A DNA stretch of 64,000 nucleotides from IMG/VR virus record IMGVR_UViG_3300035698_010625, positions 41,619 to 105,618 of that record; one strand, given 5' to 3'. Every line of letters begins with the position of its first letter. The first letter of the stretch is position 1. The notes beneath the pieces are model-generated. The model was not told the DNA's origin. It saw nothing but the letters and a program-made list of their open reading frames with translations, and searched no databases. Source of the stretch: a virus. Both the position numbers and the translations under genes were made by a program. Shown piece after piece: positions 25,964-35,438 of this stretch.

Positions 25964-26172
25964 CAAAGAATACATCAAGAGATATCCAAGAAGCATATGA
26001 CAAAGGGTTTGACTTAGGGAAGTCAGCATTGATTTTGAGTGAGGGCGCTGCTAATCATAAGGACCACAATCCATATGATGTAGGAGTCCAACGAGATCTT
26101 TGGATGTCCTTCTCCAAAGGTTTTAATCAATCTCTTCTCAACGAGTCTGGACCACAGCTTTTGAACGGTTGA
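25960..26172 (+). CDS. Hypothetical protein, 70 aa
   Basis: MTKNTSRDIQEAYDKGFDLG; a short protein with a repeated KGF pattern (YDKGFDLGKSA and SKGFNQSL), likely a helical hairpin as in ribosome-modulation-like phage proteins. Unknown. Followed by a terminator. Confidence 0.5.
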   Translation: MTKNTSRDIQEAYDKGFDLGKSALILSEGAANHKDHNPYDVGVQRDLWMSFSKGFNQSLLNESGPQLLNG

Positions 26173-26222
26173 TATAAATACAGATGAGGATCAATGCATC
26201 TTCATCAAGGCTAAGTTTTGAT

Positions 26223-26245
26223 GGGGTGCTTCGGCGCCCCTTTTT
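26223..26245 (+). terminator. Intrinsic terminator (UUCG hairpin)
   Basis: GGGGTGC-TTCG-GCGCCCC followed by TTTTT; separates the accessory genes from the phoH-43 replication block. Confidence 0.9.
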
Positions 26246-26293
26246 AGTCTTGAGCTTTTGTTATGATATCCCCTTAAACAAGGAAATCAATAA

Positions 26294-27025
26294 ATGCTCA
26301 ACCGAAATATGTTAGATAACAATTATGAACCATCGAGTAGAAAAAGTAAAAAGTCGTCTAAGCGGCTCAAAGGCCCACAAAATTTGAACTTATCTAAAGT
26401 AATGCCTCTCACTAAAAACCAGACTCGCTTCTTTGACAATTATAAGCGACACGATATTATGGTCCTTCATGGATTTGCTGGAACTGGTAAAACATACATT
26501 GCACTGTATAACGCTTTGTACGATGTTGTGAATGGTGATTATGACGGAGTAGTAATCTGTCGCTCTTCTGTACCTTCTAGGGATGTAGGATTCTTACCTG
26601 GAAACGAGCAAGAGAAGATGAAAGTATATGAAGCGCCTTATCAAGCGATGGTCAATATGTTATTCAACAGAGGAGATGCTTACGAGTGTCTAAAAGCTAA
26701 GAAACATGTGGAGTTCATGTCTACATCATTCGTTCGAGGTATAACAATCGACAACAAGATTATCATCGTCGACGAAATGCAAAACCTTAGCTTTGAAGAA
26801 TTGGATTCGATAATCACCAGAGTTGGAAAAAACTCAAAGATAATTTTCTGTGGAGATTATAGTCAAACGGATCTTAAGAAAAGAGAGCAAGATGGTCTAG
26901 ATAAGTTTTTAGATATTCTGGAACTGATAGAAGAAGTTGGTATGATTGAATTTGAAATCAGTGACATTGTAAGATCTGGTCTTGTTAAAAAGTACCTTAT
27001 AGCAAAGGAACAACTTAATGATTGA
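26294..27025 (+). CDS. phoH: PhoH-like P-loop ATPase
   Basis: 243 residues; Walker A GFAGTGKT at 60-67, the PhoH-type SSVPSRDVGFLPG segment, Walker B IIIVDEMQN and FCGDYSQTD sensor. Typical of the short PhoH proteins widespread in marine T4-like phages. It is phosphate-starvation regulated in some hosts; biochemical role in phages is unresolved (RNA-related ATPase suggested). The N-terminal 28 residues are a basic extension. Confidence 0.9.
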   Translation: MLNRNMLDNNYEPSSRKSKKSSKRLKGPQNLNLSKVMPLTKNQTRFFDNYKRHDIMVLHGFAGTGKTYIALYNALYDVVNGDYDGVVICRSSVPSRDVGFLPGNEQEKMKVYEAPYQAMVNMLFNRGDAYECLKAKKHVEFMSTSFVRGITIDNKIIIVDEMQNLSFEELDSIITRVGKNSKIIFCGDYSQTDLKKREQDGLDKFLDILELIEEVGMIEFEISDIVRSGLVKKYLIAKEQLND

Positions 27026-27070
27026 TAAAGGGCAAGATTATTATATCATCTTTGTCTAGAGTGTAAAGGT

Positions 27071-27116
27071 ATAATACTGCCGGAGCAAGAATTAACAACC
27101 GTTTTCTCCGGCAGTA
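27071..27116. terminator. 13-bp perfect inverted repeat upstream of gene 43
   Basis: AATACTGCCGGAG pairs with CTCCGGCAGTATT across a 20-base loop ending in TTTT. It lies between phoH and the gene 43 promoter, so most likely ends phoH transcription; there is no long T run after the stem. It is upstream of the promoter and so cannot be the gp43 autoregulatory mRNA hairpin of T4. Confidence 0.55.
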
Positions 27117-27123
27117 TTTACCG

Positions 27124-27152
27124 TTCCAATATCCACCTGAGCTTGATATAAT
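27124..27152 (+). promoter_or_regulatory. Promoter of DNA polymerase gene
   Basis: TTCCAA (27124-27129), 17-bp spacer, TATAAT (27147-27152); transcription would begin about 27159, 18 bases before the ATG, leaving a very short leader with AGGAGG. Confidence 0.7.
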
Positions 27153-27176
27153 ATAGCATTGGATAGGAGGATTTAC

Positions 27177-29675
27177 ATGAAGAAATTTTACACCTCTGTC
27201 GAGCGTGTCGGCAATCAGATTTATTTAGTAGAATATGTTAACGGTGAACGTGTTACCAGAAAGGTACCATTTCAGCCTATAGTTTTTGTACCTGCACGTA
27301 AAGAGACTGGGTGGACTACGTTAAAAGGTCAGCACATGGAGCCTGTTAGACAAGACTCTATGAAAGGCGCTAAAATGTTCGTTGAAGAGTTTAGCGCAAG
27401 TAATTATGAGATTCTTTACAATCGCGATATGGTCGCACAATTTATCTCAGAAGAATATCCCCGCGGATGTCTCGATTCTTATGACATCTCTGTACTCAAC
27501 ATTGTTTATGTCGATATTGAAGTAGTATTTGGTAAAGGTGGTTTGGACACTATCAACACTCCACAGCCTTTGACTGCTATCACAGTTAAATCCAGTAAAG
27601 ATGATGTCTTTTACTCTTGGGGCTTACGCCCATATAATCCTGCTGATAACGTAATTTATAAGCAGTGTGAAGATGAGAAAGAATTGTTACTTCGCTTTTT
27701 AGCTTGGTGGGCAAGTAATCCACCAGATATTGTAAGTGGCTGGAATGTGAAGAATTATGATATGCCGTACATTATCAATCGTGCTATCAGATTGCTTGGT
27801 GAAGATGCTGTTAAGAAACTGTCTATCTTTGGATTCAAGCCTTCTCTTCGTACTAACGATATGGGTAACATTCATTACGATATTCTTGGTTTAACAATTC
27901 TAGATTGGATGGAAATTTTCAAGAAATTCGGTTACACATACGGCCCACAAGAAAATAACAAACTGGACACAATTGCTTTTACTATTCTTGGGCAAAAGAA
28001 ACTCGATTATTCTGAGTTCGCAAGTTTAAACGAACTGTATGAGAAAGATCATCAAAAATATATGGAGTATAATGTTCGAGATACTGGTCTTGTTGAAGAC
28101 ATGGAAGAGAAAGCTGGATTAATCGGTACTGCTCTTACGTTGGCATATAAGGCAAATTGTGCATATGAGTGTACATTTGGTACTACGAAAATCTGGGATA
28201 CGTTTATCTATAACGAACTCCTGAAACGTGGTATTGTTGTTCCAAATTCTGCTAATCATCCTTTCAGAACTATTGAGGGTGGATACGTTAAAGCAGTACA
28301 AGTTGGGATGTGGATGTGGTGCATGTCGTTCGATTTGAACTCTTTGTATCCTCACCTTATTATGCAATACAATATGTCTCCCGAAACTGTCGGTGATATG
28401 ATGCCCGCAATTGATGTTGATAGATTGATGTCTGGAGCAATTTCAAATCTCGATATTCCTGAAGGTTTCTGTATGGCAGCAAATGGGCAGCTGTTTGACA
28501 TTACTAAGAAAGGTATTTTTCCAGAAATTGTTGAAACACTCTATGCCGAACGATCTGCTATTAAGAAAAGAGCATTGGGTGCTAAACAGTTAAAAGAAGA
28601 TAATCCAAAAGATGCTGCTATTCTAGATAAGCAAATTGCTCACTATGACAATGAACAGATGGCTATTAAGATTCTGATGAATTCACTGTATGGTGCTATG
28701 GCATCTAAGTACTTCAGATACTTTAATGCTAATGTAGCAGAAGCAATTACTCTTTCTGGACAGTTAAGTGTTCGTTGGGCAGAACGTGTAGTAAATGATA
28801 AGCTTAATTCAATTGTTGGTGGAAATGAAGAAGATTATATTCTTGCAATTGATACAGATAGTTTGTACGTTCATTGCGATAGTATACTTGCTAAAATCCC
28901 AACTGCAATAGACACTGAGAGCAGGACTAAGACACTTGATTCTATTGCTAGGAAAATCGTTGAACCAGCACTGAATAATGAGTACATGCGCCTTCAACGT
29001 TTGCTTAAATGCCGTGAACAGAAGATGGTAATGGAACGTGAAATTATTGCTTCTAAAATGGTATTCACCGGGAAGAAGAAATATCTAGCTCATGTACTCA
29101 ACAGTGAAGGAGTACAATACGCTAAACCAAAACTAAAAGTTGTAGGAATAGAATCTGTTCGTTCATCTACTCCTCAGTTTTGTAGATCATTGATTGAAGA
29201 AACAATTGAACTTATCATGAACACCGATGAAAAGACAGTACAAGCTTTCATTGCAGATCATCGACAAGAATTCATGGACTTGCCACCAGAAGATGTATCT
29301 TTTCCACGAGGGATTCATGGACTACGTAAATATTCTGGTGATATTGCTGGTGAGTTGTATAAGAAAGGAACTCCAATTCACGTTCGTGGAAGCATCCTAT
29401 ATAATACGTTACTTAGGCAAATGGACCTTGGTAGCAAATACGAGTCTATTGTCGAGGATGACAAAGTAAGATTCTGTTACTTAAAAATGCCGAATATTCT
29501 GGGTGAAAATGTAATCGCGTATCCGGTTGTGTTGCCCACAGAATTCGGCTTACATACATACGTAGACTATACATTACAATACGATAAAACATACGTTGAT
29601 CCGATGCGGTCTATTTTAGAAGCAATTGGTTGGTCGGTAGAAAAACGTTCAACACTCGAGGATTTTTTCAATTGA
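27177..29675 (+). CDS. 43: DNA polymerase, family B (T4 gp43-like)
   Basis: 832 residues, slightly shorter than T4 gp43 (898). The 3'-5' exonuclease motif YVDIEV is near residue 115, and the polymerase motifs follow in order: A FDLNSLYPHLI, B KILMNSLYGA and C IDTDSLYV. It replicates the phage genome with gp44/62, gp45, gp41 and gp61. Start 27177 is 7 bases after AGGAGG. Stop overlaps the uvsX TTG start, so the two are translated together. Confidence 0.95.
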   Translation: MKKFYTSVERVGNQIYLVEYVNGERVTRKVPFQPIVFVPARKETGWTTLKGQHMEPVRQDSMKGAKMFVEEFSASNYEILYNRDMVAQFISEEYPRGCLDSYDISVLNIVYVDIEVVFGKGGLDTINTPQPLTAITVKSSKDDVFYSWGLRPYNPADNVIYKQCEDEKELLLRFLAWWASNPPDIVSGWNVKNYDMPYIINRAIRLLGEDAVKKLSIFGFKPSLRTNDMGNIHYDILGLTILDWMEIFKKFGYTYGPQENNKLDTIAFTILGQKKLDYSEFASLNELYEKDHQKYMEYNVRDTGLVEDMEEKAGLIGTALTLAYKANCAYECTFGTTKIWDTFIYNELLKRGIVVPNSANHPFRTIEGGYVKAVQVGMWMWCMSFDLNSLYPHLIMQYNMSPETVGDMMPAIDVDRLMSGAISNLDIPEGFCMAANGQLFDITKKGIFPEIVETLYAERSAIKKRALGAKQLKEDNPKDAAILDKQIAHYDNEQMAIKILMNSLYGAMASKYFRYFNANVAEAITLSGQLSVRWAERVVNDKLNSIVGGNEEDYILAIDTDSLYVHCDSILAKIPTAIDTESRTKTLDSIARKIVEPALNNEYMRLQRLLKCREQKMVMEREIIASKMVFTGKKKYLAHVLNSEGVQYAKPKLKVVGIESVRSSTPQFCRSLIEETIELIMNTDEKTVQAFIADHRQEFMDLPPEDVSFPRGIHGLRKYSGDIAGELYKKGTPIHVRGSILYNTLLRQMDLGSKYESIVEDDKVRFCYLKMPNILGENVIAYPVVLPTEFGLHTYVDYTLQYDKTYVDPMRSILEAIGWSVEKRSTLEDFFN

Positions 29676-30907
29676 GTAAGAAAGAGAAAGTAGAGAAAAA
29701 GAAAGTATCATTACGTGATAAGATCATTAGTAATAGTACGATTAAATACACATCAGTACTTGAAGATAGTATGCTGTTTAACACTGGAATGGAAGTTCAA
29801 ACTCCAGTACCGATGATTAACATGGCGCTCGGCGGATCAGTTACTGCAGGTCTTATGGCTGGTGTTCTAGTCATTGCAGGTCCGTCTAAACACTTCAAGA
29901 CAGGTTTTACCCTATTGATGGCAAGATCATTCATCAAGAAGTGGGGCGATGATGCAGTCATTCTTTTTTATGATTCAGAATTTGGTAGTCCGAAGAGTTA
30001 CTTTTCTTCATTTGGTATCCCAACTAGTCAAGTAGTCCACTCACCAATTGTTAATATTGAAGTATTGAAATTCGACATCATGCAGCAATTGGAGAATTTC
30101 GAACGCGATGATAAGGTTCTCATCATGATCGATTCGATTGGTAACTTGGCATCTAAGAAAGAAGTAGATGACGCAATTGCTGGTAGTTCTAAAGCAGATA
30201 TGTCTCGAGCAAAACAGCTTAAATCTTTCTTCAGAATTATCACGCCTTACGTTAATCTGCTAGACATTCCACTCGTCGCTATCAATCACATTTATATGGA
30301 AATGGGACTGTTTCCCAAAGCTATCGTAAGTGGTGGTTCTGGTCCTTATCTATCTGCGGATGATATTTGGATCCTTGGTAGAAGGCAGGATAAAGATGGG
30401 CGAGAAGTTATTGGATATGAATTTGTTATCAATATTGAAAAATCTCGAACAGTTAAAGAGAAATCTAAAATTCCAATTGGTATCACATGGGAAGGTGGAA
30501 TCGCTAAATGGTCTGGCTTATTTGAGCTTGCACTAGAACTTGGATTTCTTGTAGCACCTAAGCAAGGATGGTACGCAACAGTAAATCAAGAAACTGGTGA
30601 AATTGCTGAAACACTTCAACGTAAAGCAGATTTTGAGAACAATGGAGATTATTGGAAAGAGTTATTTGCAACAACTAACTTTGCTAAACGACTTAGCGAT
30701 AAGTTTAAGATCTCTGAGGAACAATTACTAGAGCAAGAAACTGCTGGTGAAACTGGTGTTGGTTTCGACGTTCAACAAGAAATAGCAGATACCATTGATG
30801 AACATGTATTGGAAGAAATAACAAAAGAGATTATGGAGAAAGGATATGGAGACACATTGGAACCAGAGATTCTTGCAACTGGCATCAGTGATCGCAACAT
30901 GGAGTAA
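29672..30907 (+). CDS. uvsX: UvsX RecA-like recombinase, TTG start
   Basis: 411 residues from a TTG codon that overlaps the gene 43 stop (TTGA); no ATG fits, and SKKEKVEKKKVSLRDKI is the expected N terminus. Walker A GPSKHFKT at 70-77 and VLIMIDSIGNLAS (Walker B) are typical of UvsX. It forms filaments on single-stranded DNA for recombination-dependent replication and repair. The C terminus overlaps the deaminase gene by 62 bases, which may help balance expression. Confidence 0.93.
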   Translation: MSKKEKVEKKKVSLRDKIISNSTIKYTSVLEDSMLFNTGMEVQTPVPMINMALGGSVTAGLMAGVLVIAGPSKHFKTGFTLLMARSFIKKWGDDAVILFYDSEFGSPKSYFSSFGIPTSQVVHSPIVNIEVLKFDIMQQLENFERDDKVLIMIDSIGNLASKKEVDDAIAGSSKADMSRAKQLKSFFRIITPYVNLLDIPLVAINHIYMEMGLFPKAIVSGGSGPYLSADDIWILGRRQDKDGREVIGYEFVINIEKSRTVKEKSKIPIGITWEGGIAKWSGLFELALELGFLVAPKQGWYATVNQETGEIAETLQRKADFENNGDYWKELFATTNFAKRLSDKFKISEEQLLEQETAGETGVGFDVQQEIADTIDEHVLEEITKEIMEKGYGDTLEPEILATGISDRNME

Positions 30908-31298
30908 AGATCCGCGTAGAAAAATTGGTGCAGTAGTAGTGGATCCGGCAACACGCCGGATTCTTTCAACTGGATATAATGGATTTCCAGCTGGTATCAA
31001 TGATGACGATGAAGAACGATATAAGACAAGTGAAATTAAAGCACAATTTGTTGTTCATGCAGAAGCAAATGCTATATACAATGCCACCCTTAATGGTATA
31101 AGTTTAGCAGGTGGACATATTTTCATCTATGGTCTTCCAATTTGTGGTGAGTGTGCAAAAGCAATCATTCAAGTAGGTATTAAAGAAGTTTTCATTGAAG
31201 ATTCAAATTTATATGAGGAGGATGCTCGATGGAAACTTTCTTTTGATTTGTCCATGTTGTTATTTAATGAAGCAGGCGTAATATGTCACCGGATTTAA
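30846..31298 (+). CDS. cd: dCMP deaminase
   Basis: 150 residues; zinc site H71-A-E73 and P-x-C100-x-x-C103 (LPICGEC) of the cytidine deaminase fold. Converts dCMP to dUMP for thymidylate synthesis, working with ThyX in this genome. Starts inside the uvsX 3' end. Confidence 0.9.
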   Translation: METHWNQRFLQLASVIATWSKDPRRKIGAVVVDPATRRILSTGYNGFPAGINDDDEERYKTSEIKAQFVVHAEANAIYNATLNGISLAGGHIFIYGLPICGECAKAIIQVGIKEVFIEDSNLYEEDARWKLSFDLSMLLFNEAGVICHRI

Positions 31299-31624
31299 CT
31301 GAAAAGGATTATGTTATCCTTCCAGATAATGAAATAATTGAGGGTGTAAATGCTCGTATCATGCTTGTGCGAGCACCATGGGAAAGCATAATTTTCAGAT
31401 ACACATACGTCAAATTTAACTGGGATGAAGCTAATGATCAAATCAGCGTTAAGTTTAATGTTGAGATTATTGAACCACTCTCTGTCAAAGCAAATATAGA
31501 TAAAAATGGAATTCCAGATGGACTGCAAGAATACATGGGAGATCTAATCATGTTTTTCTATGCCAAAAATTTAGAGGGTGAGAATGAGAATCGAACAGAC
31601 GGTACTGTACAACCTACTACATAA
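31283..31624 (+). CDS. Hypothetical protein, 113 aa
   Basis: Overlaps genes on both sides (16 bases with the deaminase, 41 with gp41). Beta-rich middle (IIFRYTYVKFNWDEANDQISV), low-complexity C terminus. Unknown; location between recombination and helicase genes suggests a replication-associated role. Confidence 0.55.
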   Translation: MSPDLTEKDYVILPDNEIIEGVNARIMLVRAPWESIIFRYTYVKFNWDEANDQISVKFNVEIIEPLSVKANIDKNGIPDGLQEYMGDLIMFFYAKNLEGENENRTDGTVQPTT

Positions 31625-33011
31625 TGAAGAATATTATCGCCGCGTACTACCTTTTCTAGAACCAGATTACTTCAGTGATAGTTCTGAAAAATACATCCTG
31701 AAGAAAATTTTTGATTTTGAAGATAAGTACGCTAAACAGCCAAGTAAAGAAGTAATTGCTGTTGAATTAGAAACAGATGAGAATGTACCAGAAGGTCTTT
31801 ACGTTGAAGTACGTGATCGCTTGGATGATTTCAAAATAGAAGAAAGAAACATTGATTGGTTAATCGATCAAACAGAAAAGTTCTGCCAAGATCGTGCAAT
31901 TTACAATGCAATCATGGCTTCTATTCAAATCATTGACGGTAAAGTAGCAGACAGTAGTCGCGGTGCTATACCAGAGATTTTGAGTGAAGCATTAAGTGTA
32001 AGCTTCAATGATGCTATTGGTCATGATTTCTTTGATAATGCTGAAGATCGATATGACTTATATCAAACTAAGGAAAACAAACTTCCATTCGATCTTGATG
32101 TCTGGAATGAAATCACGGGCAATGGTGTAGAAGATAAAACGTTAAATGTACTTATGGCAGGTACAGGTGTTGGTAAAACATTGACCATGGTACATATGGC
32201 CGCTGGTCATTTAACTATGGGAAACAACGTTCTATATATTACATGTGAAATGGCAGAAGAGAGGATTGCTAAACGAATTGATTCTAATCTCCTTAATTTG
32301 AAGGATGAAGACATCGATCGTATGAGTAAGGATATGTTCATTGGGCGAGTTGGAAAGATTAGGGAGAAAACTAATGGTAAACTAATCATTAAGGAATACC
32401 CGCCAACAACAGCGTCATGTGGTAATATTCGAGCACTTCTTAAGGAACTATCGTTAAAGAAGAATTTTGTACCAGATGTCATTTATCTTGATTACTTGAA
32501 TCTCTTAGCATCATTTAGAATTCGTATGGGAAAAGCATCGAGTACATATGAGTATGTTAAAGCAGTAGCAGAAGAAGTACGTGGACTAGCTGTTGAGAAT
32601 GTGGTGCCTATCATTACTGCTACTCAGTTAAATCGTTCAGGTTACACCAACAGCGATCCAGGATTAGAAGATACTTCAGAATCCTTTGGTTTGCCTGCTA
32701 CAGCTGACTTTATGATTGTTGGTATTACAAGTGAAGAGCTTGAGGATCTTGAGCAAATCATGTGGAAGCAATTGAAGAATCGTTACAAGCCTATTGAGAA
32801 AGACAATCGTCGCTTTATGACTGGTGTAAATCGCGATAAGGCTCAGTTATATGATGTTGAGCAATCATACATCACCGACCAACAAGAAGAAAAGAGTAAA
32901 GGTAAGAAGAAAGACCAAGAAGAAGATATTCCGCTATTTGATAAATCAGATTTTGGTAGAAGAACTGGCGGAGGTCGTCCAGATTTAAGTAATTTGAATT
33001 TAGGAGAATAA
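31584..33011 (+). CDS. 41: Replicative DNA helicase (T4 gp41-like)
   Basis: 475 residues, close to T4 gp41. DnaB-type RecA core with Walker A AGTGVGKTLT (about 194-203), IYLDYLNLLAS Walker B and a PIITATQLNRSG segment. Charged lysine-rich tail. It unwinds the lagging-strand template and, with gp61, forms the primosome. ATG 31584 chosen over GTG 31578. Confidence 0.93.
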   Translation: MRIEQTVLYNLLHNEEYYRRVLPFLEPDYFSDSSEKYILKKIFDFEDKYAKQPSKEVIAVELETDENVPEGLYVEVRDRLDDFKIEERNIDWLIDQTEKFCQDRAIYNAIMASIQIIDGKVADSSRGAIPEILSEALSVSFNDAIGHDFFDNAEDRYDLYQTKENKLPFDLDVWNEITGNGVEDKTLNVLMAGTGVGKTLTMVHMAAGHLTMGNNVLYITCEMAEERIAKRIDSNLLNLKDEDIDRMSKDMFIGRVGKIREKTNGKLIIKEYPPTTASCGNIRALLKELSLKKNFVPDVIYLDYLNLLASFRIRMGKASSTYEYVKAVAEEVRGLAVENVVPIITATQLNRSGYTNSDPGLEDTSESFGLPATADFMIVGITSEELEDLEQIMWKQLKNRYKPIEKDNRRFMTGVNRDKAQLYDVEQSYITDQQEEKSKGKKKDQEEDIPLFDKSDFGRRTGGGRPDLSNLNLGE

Positions 33012-33014
33012 TAA

Positions 33015-33215
33015 ATGATGTTTACACTAGGACACATTACAGATTTGGTAGAACTTATCGAATCTCATGCAGAAGCTGGAAGAATTCCACCAGAAGAAAT
33101 GGAGCGTTGGGGTAAAATTTACAATGCTGCATCTACATTCATTATCGTATCTGCACAGGAATCGGCATTACAACGAGCGGGGACAACTGCTTCTACAAAA
33201 GCAGATCCCGAATAA
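33015..33215 (+). CDS. Hypothetical protein, 66 aa
   Basis: Starts 3 bases after gp41 with two adjacent ATGs. Helical, acidic (LVELIESHAEAGRIPPEEMERW). Small proteins of this type follow gp41 in several marine T4-like phages. Unknown. TAATG overlap with the next gene. Confidence 0.55.
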   Translation: MMFTLGHITDLVELIESHAEAGRIPPEEMERWGKIYNAASTFIIVSAQESALQRAGTTASTKADPE

Positions 33216-33652
33216 TGCAGTTAAATATTAAAGGAGGCACTAAACGACAGAAAAAATTAGCAGCTGAAACAGTACTATGGGCAGGCGGGTATCTCATGTC
33301 AACTCGCTTATTGGGTAATTTACAATGCAGTATTGATATCTGCAAACCCAAAGGCCTATTTGGATCTTGTGTTTGGTCAGAAACTAATCTTCGCCCCAGA
33401 CATTTTGACATTGAAGTTCACAGAGAAATTGATGAGTACACTTTTATAGAAACACTTTGCCATGAAATGGTTCACCTTAAACAATTCGCAAAAGGAGAGC
33501 TTCGGGAACTTTACAAGCCAGTTCATAAAGTAATGTGGTTTGATCACGATATGACTGAGTTAAATTATGATGACCAGCCTTGGGAATATGAGGCTAGTTT
33601 ATTAGAAACAGATATGGCACACGGATTTTTGGAGTATAAATATTTGCATTAA
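33215..33652 (+). CDS. SprT-like zinc metallopeptidase
   Basis: 145 residues with the HExxH zinc motif H83-E-M-V-H87 in LCHEMVHLKQ and a downstream W-x-YEASLLET glutamate likely to act as third ligand. SprT/SPRTN-type proteins degrade proteins crosslinked to DNA in cellular organisms; the phage form may remove protein blocks or host factors, which is inference. Confidence 0.75.
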   Translation: MQLNIKGGTKRQKKLAAETVLWAGGYLMSTRLLGNLQCSIDICKPKGLFGSCVWSETNLRPRHFDIEVHREIDEYTFIETLCHEMVHLKQFAKGELRELYKPVHKVMWFDHDMTELNYDDQPWEYEASLLETDMAHGFLEYKYLH

Positions 33653-33672
33653 ACCATCATACAGAGATGTAA

Positions 33673-35016
33673 ATGCAAACAGCAACGGTATCGAGAGTAT
33701 TACTATCAAAGGATCCAGTTAGTTACTTTCAAGCACACGGGTATGAAGTAAAGAAGATATCCAGTAAAAGAATTGCACTTGTTACTAAGGAAGATCGCAT
33801 AGAATTCCTTACTAAACTTGCAAAAACCTTAAAGGGTAAATACGACCCAAAGTTTAAAGGTTCTTCTACTGGTGCAGTGGAGTTTAAAACAGGATTAGTT
33901 GTCCTTGCAAAACCAGCGGAACTTGGTTCCCATGGTGGAAGTGCTGCTCAAACTAAATTAGCGGAATCGGCCCAGTGTGTATATGCTGCTGCAACGTTTA
34001 GTAAGACAGGTTACACTAAGGACGAATTAAGACAAGCTAACAGTAGACACTGCAAAACAGATGAGAGCATACGAAATATACTTGCTAATCTTCCAGCAGA
34101 ATGGGAGGATTCTTCTATTATGATCGGTGAAAGATTGTATAAAGAATATGGGAATACTAATAAGCAGTATGTTTTCCATAGAGGTTCAGCTTGGGTACAA
34201 CGTTTAGAAAAGCATTGGTTGAAGTTAAACAGAATTGAACGTAAATTCTCAAACATTAACAAATGGAGTCCAGCAGATATTTACATGGTATCTCCGGAAG
34301 GCGCTGCACTGAAGTTTGCTAAGACAACGAATCTTTATGAGTTGAATGCATTATTGAAAGATGCTTTGGAGAGTAGGGATATCATAGGCGTTTCGCTAAA
34401 GAAGGTCCTCAAAAATCCCACGCTAAAGTATCTGAACACTGATGATAGCAAAATGCCGGCGTATAAGTTTGAAGGTTACTCTTTAGGCAAAAGAGGATTA
34501 TTTATGTCTAAGGATGTTTACACTAAGTTCAATGGAGGATCTGCAGCACGCACATCTGGAACAGGAAAAGAAAATACATTCTTTACATCTAAAAATGTAT
34601 ATGTGAAATTTGAGGGAGGACAGATTCAGTTCAGAACTTTCCCTACGTGGCAAGGAGAAATTAAAGGCAGAAATGCTAATATGGGAAAAATCTCTGGTGG
34701 CCCAATTGGTGATGTATTCATGAACAATGTCAAAATAGAATTAACTAAACAACGAGAATTGAAAGCTGGTATAACGAAACATCATCTTGAGTTATTCTGG
34801 AAATACTATGACTACTTAGAATCAGGTGAAGTAAAGTCAGAGTTCATTCAGAAGCTAGGTGAACAAGAGTTATCTTGGTTTGAATCAAAGTTTCTTGGCG
34901 TAGAAGTAATCTATCATATGGTACATTCTAAAAGAGCCGATGATATCATATCTGGAATTTTAGGGTATGCCTCATCACAGTCTGAAATGTCAGCCCCATA
35001 CATTAAGGTAAGTTAA
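33673..35016 (+). CDS. Large phage protein, possible restriction-endonuclease fold, 447 aa
   Basis: The motif NKWSPADIYMVS at about 196-207 and a following IIGVSLKKV (about 236-244) have the spacing and hydrophobic context of a PD-(D/E)XK nuclease core with the last motif altered to SLKK. Similar large proteins of unknown function occur next to internal virion proteins in marine T4-like phages. It is soluble and basic. Nuclease assignment is an inference from two motifs; it directly precedes a protein with a capsid-targeting N terminus. Confidence 0.5.
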   Translation: MQTATVSRVLLSKDPVSYFQAHGYEVKKISSKRIALVTKEDRIEFLTKLAKTLKGKYDPKFKGSSTGAVEFKTGLVVLAKPAELGSHGGSAAQTKLAESAQCVYAAATFSKTGYTKDELRQANSRHCKTDESIRNILANLPAEWEDSSIMIGERLYKEYGNTNKQYVFHRGSAWVQRLEKHWLKLNRIERKFSNINKWSPADIYMVSPEGAALKFAKTTNLYELNALLKDALESRDIIGVSLKKVLKNPTLKYLNTDDSKMPAYKFEGYSLGKRGLFMSKDVYTKFNGGSAARTSGTGKENTFFTSKNVYVKFEGGQIQFRTFPTWQGEIKGRNANMGKISGGPIGDVFMNNVKIELTKQRELKAGITKHHLELFWKYYDYLESGEVKSEFIQKLGEQELSWFESKFLGVEVIYHMVHSKRADDIISGILGYASSQSEMSAPYIKVS

Positions 35017-35423
35017 ATGAAATCATTCAAATCATATATTACAGAATCAACAAATCCGCACTATAAAGTTGGTAAAATCACTAAACGGTACATTTATCTT
35101 TAACAGGTTATGAGAAGGATACTAAAAAGAAAGTGTCTGGATCAGTTGATATAGCATCTCCAATTTGGAAAAAACGCCAATTACGTCCAGGAGATTATAT
35201 CGCGGATTTTCCTGGTGGAGTATTTTGGAGAAGCTCTAAATCTTCAACAGCATTTGCTTTTCAATTTAACGACCCAGGACATAGAGCAGATCCATATGCT
35301 GAAAAGAGAAATGGCCCTAAATCTGATGATGTAAGGAAAGCTTTGGAAATGATGTTGAAGAATTATTCTCTTCTCAATGATCCAGATGCATCTGTTAAGT
35401 TTAACATCAAAAAGGTAAGTTAA
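35017..35423 (+). CDS. Putative capsid-targeted internal protein, split by -1 frameshift
   Basis: Begins MKSFKSYITES, a capsid-targeting sequence with expected cleavage after YITE. The ATG frame stops at 35101. A one-base backward shift at AAA (about 35082) gives TVHLSLTGYEKDTKKKV and continues through SGSVDIASPIWKKRQL to 35423, about 134 residues in total. The mature protein is basic and may bind DNA in the head. Confidence 0.6.
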
Positions 35424-35438
35424 TCGAAAGGATATATT

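Noticed and set aside
27071-27116. gp43 autoregulatory mRNA hairpin as in T4
   Set aside because: The hairpin is upstream of the predicted gene 43 promoter and so would not be in its mRNA.
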